Shown: positions 11,459-23,473 of the stretch, piece by piece
Numbering within the stretch: position 1 is the first letter of the stretch
How the letters are laid out: each line of letters starts with the position of its first letter
NCBI GenBank assembly: GCA_963675135.1
Contig: OY776120.1
Location: 55,920,063 to 55,984,062, forward strand
Reading direction: 5' to 3'
Origin: Galeopsis tetrahit
Taxonomy: Eukaryota; Streptophyta; Magnoliopsida; Lamiales; Lamiaceae
Length of the DNA stretch: 64,000 nt
Position numbers and translations under genes: made by a program
The notes under the pieces: generated by a model
Told to the model about the DNA's origin: nothing
The model's database searches: none
Seen by the model: only the letters and a program-made list of their open reading frames with translations

Positions 11459-12849
11459 TGTTGGGATGTAAATTCACCCTAAGCCCCACTTGATGTTAGA
11501 ATAGTTTTGATGGCCAAAACACTTAGAGTTTATAAATGTAATAGGATCAGGTGACTTGTATAGAACAACTTAGACTAGTCTTGTGCAATCAACTATATGT
11601 ATATCAGCTGATTAACATAGTCTCGGCTTACATGCGCTTCCTCAAGATGAGAAGAGTAGAAGACTAGAAGATCCTTGAAGACCAGTTAAGTTAGGTGCTT
11701 GTATACCTACTTAACTGATGGAGTCCAAGATTGAAGATGGCCTAAAGCAGCACAAATAATCCACAGATCAGATGAGTGCTACTCGACTGATAACAGAAGA
11801 CAGAAGACCTAAGGCCAGAAGAGTAGTCAGAAGACTAGCAGTACAGATCAGAAGACTATGTACTCTTCCAGGACTCGGCTGATTCCCAAAGTCATCTTGC
11901 AATTCAAATAAAGAACTACCTTATTTAGAAGATTGACATGATCCCAGGATTGGAGCAATCAAGCAGCTGGAATCAAGGAATCAAGCCAATATGGAAAGAT
12001 TGCCCCAACGGCTAGTCAACTCCAACGGCTAGTTGCAAGCAATCACCATTATAAATACAAGAGGATGAGAAATCACAAAGAAGAGATCACATAGAGAATT
12101 CAACAAGCAAAACAAGCAATCAAGCTAAAGCCATACTGTTCTAAGAATTCTCCAAGAGCCCAGAAAGCCTTAGAATACTTTTAGCTCTTAAGTGATTTCT
12201 ATCCAACCTATAAGAACCTGAAACCTGTTCATATTGTATATCAATTGTTTTAGGCAAAGTGGTTAAGCAATTTATAAGCTTGAACCATTAGTTGGATACA
12301 CTTCAAAAACCCCAAACCCTCACCGAAAGGTTAAAGTTTTTGAACCCCTCAAAGTGCAAGTGCTTACAATCACTTGTGGAGACCGTAGCTATTAGGACGA
12401 CTCAGATCTCAAAGTCCTATCCTTGGGACTATAAAGGTCAAGACCCTTGTAATTTGTGGTAAATTAAAGGGATTAAACATCACGTTAGGACGTGAGAGTG
12501 GACGTAGGATTGTATATCCGAACCACTATAAACCTGGTGTTATTTACCTTTCTGCACTTTACATTTCTGTCTTTCCATTTATTCTATATAGTGCATACTG
12601 TGTTTTCAACATTCTTAAACTAAGGCCATAACTTTCATAAGAAACAAAAGAACGGGTCTAAACAAGGCCTACCATAATTCCGCATATAATCTCTTCTATC
12701 AGATCACTATAGTCATCTGGACCAGCAGACTTGCAGTCCAGCTGACATAGAGATCAGAAGAGGTTCCCAACTCTTGAAAAAGTTTTAAAGTCTATTCACC
12801 CCTCCCCTCTAGACTTTACTCCCATTCACTACTCGTTCAGGGACCAACA
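11459..12849 (+). repeat. 3' LTR of A1
   Basis: The 1,391-bp LTR starts TGTTGGG after the polypurine tract and ends GGGACCAACA, so its ends are the inverted repeat TGTTGG/CCAACA. It is homologous over its length to the A2 LTR (42728-44165). It holds a TATA box at 12050-12058 with two MSA motifs upstream, and a cluster of AGAAGAC words around 11790-11860. No PBS or target duplication follows; repeat X starts at once. Confidence 0.9.
12004..12058 (+). promoter_or_regulatory. A1 LTR core promoter: two MSA motifs and TATA box
   Basis: CCCAACGGCTA (12004-12014) and TCCAACGGCTA (12021-12031) both fit the M-phase-specific activator consensus YCYAACGGYYA, which MYB3R factors bind in plant G2/M genes. 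TATAAATAC follows at 12050-12058. The A2 LTR keeps the same pair and spacing. Confidence 0.6.
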
Positions 12850-13586
12850 TATTGCATCATTAAACCCAATTAAGCCCCTAAGATCATCACAAATCCTCCT
12901 AATCATTGATCATCTCTCGATCTCTCAATAAAATTAGGTCGAACACTTGCAATCAATTAATCAAAAGAGATTTCTCAATCCAATTTCAAGTAACTAAGAT
13001 CAACACATCACTATTCTACACTAATGACATGTTTTGCAATGGAAATCAAGCATTCAAACAGAATTAAGCCACACAAACACCAATTAAGCAAAATACTAAT
13101 TCATAAACTTCATCAAGAGTATTTACATGGCCCTAGAACCAAAAGTGTTCTAGCCAACAATACACATAATCAAAATAGCACAAACTAATGAAATAACCAA
13201 ATAAAAAGTAAGAGAAAGATAAATATTAGTCTATTGGATGATGGGGAATTTTTTCTTCCGCTCGACCGAGTTGTTGGATGTCTAAGTTTGCACCTCGAAG
13301 TTGTTTTGTGTGTAACTTTTGCTTCCGACCTTCAATCGACTCGATTCTTTTTCCTATTCCACTCCATTTTTCGAGTCGGATCCAATGGTGTACTCCTCCT
13401 TTTGGTCTTGTTCATTGTGGTAGATGATTTTCTCCTAAAATCCTTCGTTTTTCCTACAAAATCTACAAAACACCACATTTCTCTTATTTTGACCAAAACA
13501 CTCATAATCAATCCATAAATCAATGGAATCACAATCAAAATGAGCTTCACATGTGCATCTAAAATGTGTAAATTCCACCTGAATCA
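12850..13586. repeat. Repeat X, truncated and internally deleted copy
   Basis: From about 12851 the sequence matches 44834 onward of the full X copy. It then skips the equivalent of about 45233-45648 and resumes, ending at ...GAATCA just before the B1 gag start. The short word GAAT lies at both deletion edges. The missing part includes the minus-strand TATA box and most of the CTCGGCCGAG motifs. The left 360 bp of X is also gone. There is no gene here. Confidence 0.75.
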
Positions 13587-13592
13587 AACAAC

Positions 13593-15999
13593 ATGGCTCC
13601 TGATCCTGTCAATCACATATCTCATCATAAAATTACCAATGTTCTCGATAAAGAACTATGATTTCTGGAAAATTAGAATGAGAGATCATCTTGCATGCCT
13701 ACATAATGAAATGCTTAGAGTTATCACAAGGGGTCCATTCATATTCGCACAAGCCAACCCCAGAGTTACTGATGCTCAAAGGGCAAATTCAAGGGATAAG
13801 ATTCCTAAGGATGAAGATGATCTCACCACAGAAGAGAAAACGAGAGATAATCTCAATTATCTAGCTATGAACACTCTCTACCAAATAAATCCAGATGCAA
13901 TAATGGGGAGAGTCTACCACTGCACAACAGCCAAAGAAATTTGGGATACCCTTGCTGAAATGTGTGAGGGTACTGAAAAGATCAAGGAGAATAAGCTCCA
14001 AGTTGTTGTGCAGAAATATGAGCAGTTTACAATGGAACCTGAGGAGACCATTGATAAATTTGCTGGTAGATTCACTGACATCATGAATGAAATCAACTCT
14101 CTGGGCAAGGTGTACTCCAAGAGAGAAGTTTCTTTGAAGATCTTAAGAAGTCTCACTCAAAAGTGGGATGTATATTCTATAATGATGCAGAATACCAAAG
14201 ATCTCTCCACCATGCCCATGCAACAAATCTTCTCAGAACTCAAAGCTTATGAGTTTGACCTCAATAGAATAAAGTCAGCTGAGGAACCTTCCTTACCAAC
14301 AAAATGAGTGGCATTCAAAGCCAAAACTGTTGAACCTGAGATGCAGTCCACTCCAAGATCATCAAAGTCAGTCTCAAAGGCTGAAATGAAGGAAGAATTA
14401 GCCCTCATGGCTAGGAGGTTTGACAAACTCAAGTCAAGGTTTGGTATATACAAGAAATTCTACCAAGACAATAAGGTCAGAAGAAGATACAACTCTCCTG
14501 AAGCCAAGGCTGAGGAAAAAAGGCCTGAAGAAAGAAGATCAGAGGACAAGTACTCTGATAGGAGAAAGTCCAGCAGAGCTGGACCTTCATCATCCAGAAG
14601 AAGAGATGAATCAAACTAAAGATGATGATGAAGACCTGTGCTGTAACTGCAAAAAGAAAGGGCATTTTCTATATGATTGCCCTGAACTCAACTCAAAGGA
14701 AAGAAAGGAAAGGCAAGCTAAAAGAGATAAAAAGTTCACCAATAGAAAAGCCATGATGGCTGGTGATGAGTCTGAAAGTGCTGAAAGCTTCAACTCCTCT
14801 GATGATGGACTGTTCTCAAACAGTGATGATGATGATGTATGCAACATGGCCATAGAGATGATGAGGTATCTTCCACTTCAAGTTCACCATCATTTCCATC
14901 ACAAAACACTAGTGAGGTCAACCTGAAACTTTCTTTTGGAAAGTTAATGGAAGATTTCACTAAGTTACAAGAATTTCATGATAACTATGTGAGAGAGAAT
15001 GAAAGGATATCCATTGAACTTGCAAAACCTTCTGAATCAGTAGTTGATGTCAAGTCTACTGAGTTGTATCCATAAGTCTTGAGAGAACTTGATGAAGCTT
15101 CTCTCAGGATAGTTGACCAACAAAACCAGATTGATGAGCAACTGCTCATTCAGAAGAGAAAAGACTTTGAGCTCAAAATTCTTCAAGCTAAATTTGATAA
15201 CCTCTCACATGAATATGATATTCTTAAATCAAGTGAAGAGAGTCGGAAAATTAAGATGTCTGCAATGAATAAATCCTCTAGAGCAATAGAGGAAATTCAA
15301 AGCTTCCAAAGACCTATGGCTCAAAAGAGTGGATTGGGATATGATCCATTCAAATCTTCACCTTGTCTTAGTGTTGCTTCAATAAGTAACACTAAGAGAA
15401 TCTTTGTTAAGTCAGTGGCACAACAAGCTGAAAATGAAATAATTCAGCCACTGAACAAAGGAAAGGGCAAAATGCAAGAAGTGCCCACTCAAGTATTTCA
15501 GGGAAAAAGACCCATACCTAAGGAAATGGCCAAAGTCCCTGAATACAAGAGGGATTGTGTTCAGCATAGTAGGCCCAATGGAAGGGTAACTCATCTGAAC
15601 AACATTCAGAGATATGTTCAGCCTAGGTCAACTCCCGTGAGGAAACCTCAGCTGAACAGACCTAAGGTCAACTCTCCTTATGGGTATAATAAAATGAGAC
15701 AACCAAAACCCTTCATGCCAAAGGGTAATGGTCATTTATATGCCCATCCTCAAAGATTCCCTCAAGTAGCACAAAGAACTCATAAGTTCAGGAGATATGA
15801 CAACTCTCCTGAAACTTACAGATTCAACGCTTTCACACACTCTTTCCCAAAGGCATTTAAGGGAAAAACTGTGTATGTAGATGCTGGAGGAAAACAGCTT
15901 AGCCACCTTGAATCAATCAAGGTAATTAGGCAAGTTTGGGTTCCTAAAGGTACAGCTAACCTCTCAGGACCCAAAAGGCAAAGGGTACCTAAAGCTTGA
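13593..15999 (+). pseudogene. gag: B1 gag, broken
   Basis: The likely start is the ATG at 13593; a frameshift near 13625 moves to the frame with Y-D-F-W-K-I-R-M, a typical copia gag N-terminus, followed by a UBN2-type capsid region. A TGA at 14305-14307 (probably a decayed CGA), frameshifts near 14600 and 14850, and a TAA at 15073-15075 (CAA in B3) break it further. The zinc knuckle C-x2-C-x4-H-x4-C is at 14639-14680. A long charged, partly coiled-coil tail ends in V-P-K-A and TGA. The product would package RNA in the particle. Confidence 0.8.
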
Positions 16000-16008
16000 T
16001 AATTGCAG
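15985..16008 (+). other. Gag-pol boundary cassette with stops (B1)
   Basis: GTACCTAA, then TGA and TAA in frame, then TTGCAG, 24 nt in all. The frame of gag and pol is the same on both sides. This matches the 27-nt cassettes in the two A elements and a 24-nt one in B3. Confidence 0.5.
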
Positions 16009-19000
16009 GTACCTAAGGGCCACAAGAAGATGAGGAGCATGAGCAAAAAGACAGCTTGGTACTTGGACAGTGGATGTTCAAGGCACATGACTGGAAATAA
16101 AGATCTCCTCACTGAATTTATTGAAAGAGAAGGCCCTAATGTCACCTTTGGAGACAGCTCACAAGCAACTACAAAAGGTTATGGTACCTTGATAATTGGT
16201 AATATCAAGGTATCCAATGTATCATATGTGGCTGGTCTCAAATATAATCTCCTAAGTATAAGTCAGTTCTGTGATAAAGGATACAATGTTGAGTTTATTA
16301 GTAATAAGTGCTTAATCAAAGATAACACTCAACAAACCTTACTGACTGGAACTAGGAAAGGTAATGTGTATTTTGCTGACTGGGACAAGTCTACTGATGT
16401 TGCATGCTTTATTGCCAAGAGCTCAAATGAACAAAGTTGGTTATGGCATAAAAGGCTAAACCACCTGAACTTTAATTCCATGAACAAGCTTGCTAGGAAT
16501 GCATTAGTTAAAGGACTGCCTAATGAATTTTTTATTAAAGAACATGTTTGTAAACTATGTCAAGAAGGAAAACAGATCAAAGCTTCTTTTAAAGGCAAAC
16601 CAGTCATCTTTACTGAAAGGGTACTTGAATTGTTACATATGGAATTATTTGGACCAATTACCCCTACAAGCATAAATGGAAGAAAATACACATTGGTTGT
16701 AGAAGATGACATCTCTATGTTCACACGGGTGGTATTTCTCCTTAATAAGAAGGAAACTCAAGTCAAACTCCCTGAACTGTTAAAGAGACTGTCAAATGAG
16801 AAAAGCCTTAACATTATCAAGATAAGATCTGATAAAGGCACTTAGTTCATTAACTCATACATCAATAAGTACTGCACTAAAAATGGAATAGCCCATGAAA
16901 CTTCAGCAGCTAGAACCCCTCAGCAGAATGGGGTAGTAGAAATAAGAAACATAACTCTTAAGGAAACTGCTAGAACTTTAATTGCTGATTCAAATCTACC
17001 TAAGAGGTTTTGGGCTGAAGCTATAAACACTGCATGCTATACTCAGAATAGATGTTTGATTACTAAGGGTCAAGGCAAAACCCCTTATGAACTCTGGAAG
17101 GAAGATTGCCTAAAGTATCTTACTTTCACATATTTGGTTGTAAGTGTTTCATTCACAACAATGGGAAAGAGCAGTTGAAAACCTTTGATAGTAAAGCTGA
17201 TGAAGGGATATTTCTTGGATATTCCCAAATCAGTAAAGCTTTCAGAGTTTACAACTGTAAAACACTTATTGTGGAAGAAACACCCCATGTTGTGTTTGAT
17301 GAATCTATCTTTGAGATCAGGAATGAGAACCTGGAGACTGATGAAATCACACAGAGGACAACCAGACTGAGCTTAAAAGACAAAGATATTTTGTTTATAG
17401 AAGTTGTCCAGGCCAATCCTCCTGAAATCACTAAACTAGACACCACTCTTGAAGGCAATATCCCTGAGGCAAACCCCACTGAAGGAAATGATGAACTGAA
17501 TGACCCAATCCCAATTCATAATCAGGTAACAACTACCAATGAAGAAGCAGGCTCTGCTGAGGTAGTTAATGGATCCAATATTCAAAGAGGAAACAACAAT
17601 GTTGAAAATGCCAATGTCCCTGACATTGAGGACAACACTCCTGAATATGATCATGAATTAGATTCTGCATTGAATTTCCCTGAATTCTATAACCCTAGTG
17701 ACTCAACCTTAGTAGAGGACAACTCTACTGAAGGGATCAGGAAAAGAAGGACTTGGTTATCTGACCATCCTACTGACCTGATACTTGGTGATCCAAGTGA
17801 AGGAGTCAAAACTAGAAGGTTTCATGGTGAAAGTGTTTTGTTTTGTTGTTTCCTATCAGAACAGGAACCTCAAGACATTGAAGAAGCACTTCAAGATGCA
17901 AACTGGATCACAGCTATGCAAGAAGAGCTAAACCAGTTCACCAGAAATGATGTATGGGAACTAGTTGACAGACCCTCACATCAAGATGTTATTGGAACCA
18001 AGTGGGTGTTCAAGAACAAGAAGAATGAGAATGATGTGATTTTAAGAAACAAGGCCAGATTGGTGGCCAAGGGTTATTGTCAATCAGAAGGCATTGACTA
18101 TGATGAGACTTTTGCACCAGTGGCAAGGTTTGAAGCAATAAGACTGTTTTTAGCCTATGCTGCCCACAAGAGGATCAAAGTCTATCAAATGGATGTCAAT
18201 AGTGCTTTCTTGAATGGAGTATTGAAAGAAGAAGTCTATGTTGAGCAACCCCCTGGTTTTGAAATAGGAAACCAAGTCTACAGACTGAAGAAAGCTCTTT
18301 ATGGACTCAAGCAAGCTCCAAGAGCTTGGTATGATACATTGTCACAGTTTCTATTGGATCATGGTTTTGTCAAAGGGACAGTAGACAGAACCTTGTTCAT
18401 AATTTATGAAGGAGATGACATCTTGCGGGTCCAAATATATGTTGATGACATCATATTTGGATCCCCAAATGAGAAGATGTGTGAGAAGTTCTCAAAACTC
18501 ATGCAAAGCAAGTTTGAGATGTCAATGATGGGGTTGATGAATTTCTTCTTGGGCCTTCAAGTCAAGCAATCAAAAGAAGGAATCTTCATCAATCAAGCTA
18601 AGTACACTAGAGAAATGATCAAAAAGTTTGGGTGTGCTACTAGCAAGCCAGTGAGGATCCCAATGAACACTAATTGGAAGATGGATCCAGATGAGAGTGA
18701 GTCCCAACCAACTCTACTGAATATAGAGGAATCATTTGTTCCCTCCTGTATCTCACTGCTAGCAGGCCTGACATCACCTTTGCAGTAGGTGTATGTGTAA
18801 GGTTTCAAGCTAATCCTAAAAAGAGCCACCTAGAGGCTGCTAAGAGGATCTTGAGGTATCTCAAAGGCACTGAAAACTTAGGCCTTTGGTACCCTGCTGA
18901 TGACAACATTGAGTTAACTGGCTACTCAAATGCTGATTATGGAGGATGCAGAATTGATAGAAAGTCCACTTCAGGAACTTGTCAATTCTTGGGAAACAAG

Positions 19001-19393
19001 CTCATTTCTTGGTTCTCAAAGAAGCAAAACACTGTGGCCACTTCCACTACTGAAGCTGAATATGTTGCAGCTGGAAGTTGTTGTGCTCAAATCCTATAGT
19101 TGAGAGAACAACTTAGAGACTACAATGTCAACTCCACTGAAGTACCAATCTTTTGTGATAACAACAGTGCTATTGCAATCTCACAAAATCCAGTGTTACA
19201 CACAAGATGCAAGCATGTGGACATCAAGCATCACTTCATTAGAGACCATGTGGAGAAGAAGGACATCAAATTGGTGAAAATTCACACAGATCACCAAAAG
19301 GTTGATATCCTGACAAAGCCACTTGCTGAAGCAAGGTTCTTGGATCTTTCAGCAGAATTGGGACTTCTTGGTCCAGGAAAGTTTGACAAGTAA
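16009..19393 (+). pseudogene. pol: B1 pol polyprotein, broken
   Basis: Protease D-S-G-C-S-R-H-M-T-G lies near 16065-16095. GAG-pre-integrase has W-L-W-H-K-R and C-x2-C. The integrase core has altered V-V-E-D-D at the first aspartate motif, S-D-K-G-T, and P-Q-Q-N-G-V-V-E. A TAG at 16843-16845 (GAG in B3) and a frameshift near 17100 split integrase. RT is open from 17106 with Y-V-D-D near 18439, then shifts frame near 18715. RNase H continues at 18851 with a TAG at 19097-19099 (normally TGG), and ends at 19393. All the domains of a copia pol are recognisable, but none could be translated intact as one protein. Confidence 0.85.
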
Positions 19394-20070
19394 GCCTAAT
19401 GGAGTTCAACAATCAAGGGGGAACTGAAAGTGATCTTCAGCAGACTTGGTCAAGTCTACTGAAATTCAGAAGAGATGACCCAAATTTCATCAGAGAAGTT
19501 GAGTAGAGCTCACTTTAGGACACTTGTCCATGAGGGTTCAGGACACTTGTCCATGTGGGGTCAGATAAGTTATCTTGGCTATCAAACCAAATCTTGGTCT
19601 AATAAGCACCTCTTTTGGATAATCATTGCCTAATTTGATGGTTGTCCCATTCCTCTTTAAGCCATCACCTTTACAAAGATTTAATTTGTCCCCTACCCAA
19701 AAAGTCACTTTCAATGCATTAAATGCCAAGATTTAACTCTTGTTTGCATTAAACATTTCAAGCCACTACCTACCTTGAAAACCTCCCAACCATTAACAAA
19801 CCTTAACTCCTTCCCACGTTTTAAATAAAAACAGTTTTCAAAACTGTTCCATTGGGTTTAACCGTTGGATCAAATTTTGGCCAACCTTTGAATTTCCTCA
19901 TTTGTAAACCTTTGAATTGCCTCAAGACTTACCTACTCAATGACAAACATTCCTTTTGGAATATACTCCAAGTCTTAAGAAGCCCCCAAGGTTCATTTCT
20001 TCCCCACGCATACTATCACTCTTGAAACCCTAATCTTTCAAACACCTCTCAAGCTTTCACTGTTTCATCA
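19394..20070 (+). promoter_or_regulatory. B1 spacer and likely third ORF promoter region
   Basis: AAGGGGGAA is at 19415-19423 just after RNase H. A perfect MSA motif, read on the minus strand as TCCAACGGTTA, is at 19859-19869. A TTTAAATAAAA stretch near 19819 is only a weak TATA candidate. The B2 copy has a perfect MSA motif at the matching site (30114-30124). Confidence 0.5.
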
Positions 20071-20926
20071 ATGGCCCCCAAGGTAAGACAAGAAATGATA
20101 GTAGACTTCACTAACAAGGATCTAGACCTTGATTTTCAATATCTCAGCCACAAAAACAACCTCATTTTTTAACCCATAATCTCATTTGAGAGTGAAGCTC
20201 CTGAAATCACTCCCACCTTGAGATGGCTAATAAGAGCTGGTCATCAAAAGTTCATGGAAAGCAAGCCCAGTTCCTGTTTAGAGCATTACATGGCAGAGTT
20301 CTTTGCCTTTCTCAAATGGAAAAGTAAAGCAACTAGAGGTGAAGTGTCAACCATATTGACTTATGTTGTTGAGGGAGATGAAGAGGAGAGATCACACAGA
20401 GTCAAATTCTCTGAAGAGGACCTTGAAGGTGCCTATGGATTGCCCTCAGAGGGGAGGAATCCAGAAAGTTATGGCACAGGGCATGAGCAAAAGTTGCTCA
20501 AGATTGGCTCATCACTCCAGGTCCAATCTCCTCCACCCAACACAAGAACACACTCAAACCTGAGTTTTTAACTCTATTTGAAGTAGTGACAAAAAGCATT
20601 CTGAGCAACACTAGGAGCTTGGAACAAGTAAGCTCTCCAAGAATCAGAATCATGGCTGTTGTGATTGATGCTAGTGACAAGGGCATCAAGTTTAATTGGA
20701 AGGACTTCATCATGGGATAGATGATGAAGGAGAAAGTCAAGTTCAAGGTGAAAGCTCACAATAAGGTGGTGCTGGAAGGCAAATTGAAATACTGCACAAG
20801 GGCAAGCTTGCTGATAGAAAGGTTCTCACATTACTCAGAGATGCAGACCTTTGCAAAACCACTTCCAACCCAGAAAATCATGTTCAGAAAGCTTTCCAAG
20901 AAATCTGAACAAAGGAAGCAGCAGAT

Positions 20927-21942
20927 GGCCAAGCCTGCTGAAGAGGTGATTGAGAAAAAGCCTAAGTTAAAGCCAAGAAGGAAGGCAAGAGCTATAAAAA
21001 CTAAGAAGTTATCCAAAATATCTTCAGAAGAAAATTCTGGTGCTTCAGCAGAGGTGGATGAGGTAGCTGCTGAAGGTGTGCAAGTGCCCTCATACTCTGA
21101 GGAGATAAGGGAAAAGTTTCCCATGGTGGTGAAGAAAACAGAGGGTGAGAAAAGGATCAGGGAGTTGTCCCTGAGGAGGGTAGTGGGAGTTCAAGAGCAA
21201 GCAAGAGAAGGGCCAAGCCTTCTGAAAAAGATGCAGGAGTTGCAAGAGGAGAAGACTTTGCAATTAGCTCTAAGGGAAAGTAGAGCTGAAAGTAGATCAA
21301 AGTCCAAGACTAAGTCCAAATCCAACTCTCCTGAAGCTGACACTCCTGAATCTAGATTTCAGGAGAAATATCATTCTTAGCCCAACTCTCCTGATACCCA
21401 CAAAACCCCTAAAAACCAACCCATCACCCCCTTGGGCCAAGTCTGCTGAAGAGGTGATTGAGAAAAAGCCTAAGTTAAAGCCAAGAAGGAAGGCAAGAGC
21501 TATAAAAACTAAGAAGTTATCCAAAATCTCTTCAGAAGTAAATTCGAGTGCTTCAGCAGAGGTGGATGAGCTAGCTGCTGAAGGTGTGCAAGTGCCCTAA
21601 TACTCTGAGGAGATAAGGGAAAAGTTTCCCATGGTGGTGATGAAAACAAAGGGTGAGAAAAGGATCAGGGAGTTGTCCCTGTGGAGGGTAGTGGGAGTTC
21701 AAGAGCAAGTAAGAGAAGGGCCAAGCCTTCTGAAAAAGATGCAGGAGTTGCAAGAGGAGAAAACTTTGCAATTAGCTCTAAGGGAAAGTAGAGCTGAAAG
21801 TAGATCAAAGTCCAATACTAAGTCCAAATCCAACTCTCCTGAAGCTGACACTCATGAATCTAGATTTCAGGAGAAATATCATTCTGAGCCCAACTCTCCT
21901 GATACCCACAAAACCCCTGAAAACCAACCCATCACCCCCTTG
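20927..21942 (+). repeat. 508-bp tandem duplication in B1 third ORF
   Basis: Units at about 20927-21434 and 21435-21942 match at a constant offset of 508 bp with few differences. B2 has one unit at this place. Because 508 is not a multiple of three, the duplication itself shifts the frame. Confidence 0.9.
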
Positions 21943-23473
21943 AATCTAACAAAGAGATATTCTCCAGAGGGAGCTGCACAAAGAGGGTTCATAGATGTGC
22001 TAGCTAATATTGCAGTAGATGAGTCAAGATTGCTGTCACCCCTTGACTCATCCATGTTGAATTACTATAAGTTCCTAGAAGCTGCCTTATTAGAGCCAAC
22101 TCCCCTAAGCAAAACCTCTTCAGAACCATTGCTCTCAAAAGCAACTGAAGAAACCATTGCTAAACTCAATCCTTCTGAACCCATTCTCCCTGAAGCCAAC
22201 CTTGAAGCCAACCTTTATGAACCCAGAGCCAACTCCCCTATAACCCAAAGTCCCAAATCTAGTGGAGATGAGGAGGAGTATACATATGAAGGTATGCTCA
22301 GAGGTGGAGGTAGAGCTACTATGGATAGTTAGTATCCCAATCTTGCTGAATTCCCAAGACTATAAAGGCAGTTCCATGATTTGAGAGCTCTAGTTGATGT
22401 TAAAGACAAGACCATCATGGAGATTGCCCAAGTTATACAAGATAAAGGTGCAAACTAGTGGCAGATTGAGGAGAGTAGGCTGCTACACTTTGCAGGAGTG
22501 AACAAGATAAGATTCCTAACTGATGAGGAAGTCTTTGCAAAACCAGTGGCAGACAAAATTGCTGAAGAAAAGGATAGAATTGCCAAAGGGATCAATCACC
22601 CTGATAGCAGTTCTAATGATGATGATTCTCATGATGATCCCACAAATCCCAACCCCCCTGGTCCCAAACAACCCACAATTCACTATCTTACCTATCATAG
22701 AAAGGGCTCTGTATCTTCAGAGGTGTTGACCAAAGATGGTAACATAGCCAAAGATGCATCAGCCAATGAAGGTTCTTCTGAACCCAAGGCACAACTTAAT
22801 GATGTTGAGGCTGCCCACTTAGAAGTTGGTTTGGTTAAGACCTCATCAGTGTCAGCAGAGTTGGATACTGACCAGCTCTTAACCATTCAAGATGACTCAG
22901 TGGCTTTAGAACCAAGCACTGTGATCTCCCAACAACTGCCTTCTTTGAACCTTATTGAGGGTGAAGAAGCTGCAGGTTTAAGCGGTGGAGTTGAAAAGGA
23001 TGATGTAGTCAAAAAATCAGAGGGAGTAGAGGATGAGAGAGATGTGAGCATCACTAGGATAGTGAGTGTACCACAAAATGAGGGTGATATAGGTGAGGAG
23101 GGGCAAGTTATTCTTTGAAATCAAATCTGAACTTCAAGAAACCCTTGAGGAGAGGAGGCCTGACCCTGATTGTGAGGAAATTATTAATGAAGGAAGAAAA
23201 GAATTAGTTGAAAATGAAAAGAAGACTCCTGATGTATTAGAGTCTTATGCAAAAGAAATTGAGGGAGATGAGAGTATTTTTGCTGACAAGTATGATTTTT
23301 CTGACCTTGCAGTTGTTACTTTTGATCAATTTTTTGCTGATGAACTTCTTACAGATGCCCCTGTCCAAAATGACTCAAGTTCAGCTCAGGCCATCCTTGG
23401 AGAGCAATGAGCAAAGTTGGACACTCTGGTCCATCAAATGGAAACTGCCCATGCTGAGACTTCAGAGGCCTTG

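Larger units (their letters stand above)
1..12849 (+). mobile_element. Element A1: Sirevirus-like Ty1/copia retrotransposon, 5' end outside window
   Basis: The order is gag end, protease, integrase, reverse transcriptase, RNase H, a small accessory ORF, a long third ORF, polypurine tract and 3' LTR. Integrase before reverse transcriptase marks the Ty1/copia order. A long ORF between RNase H and the 3' LTR is the arrangement known from Sireviruses. The 5' LTR and most of gag lie left of the window. The copy carries a 2,182-bp tandem duplication and scattered stops, so it cannot act on its own. On its right it abuts repeat X directly, without a visible target-site duplication, so the right flank has been rearranged. 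Confidence 0.85.
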
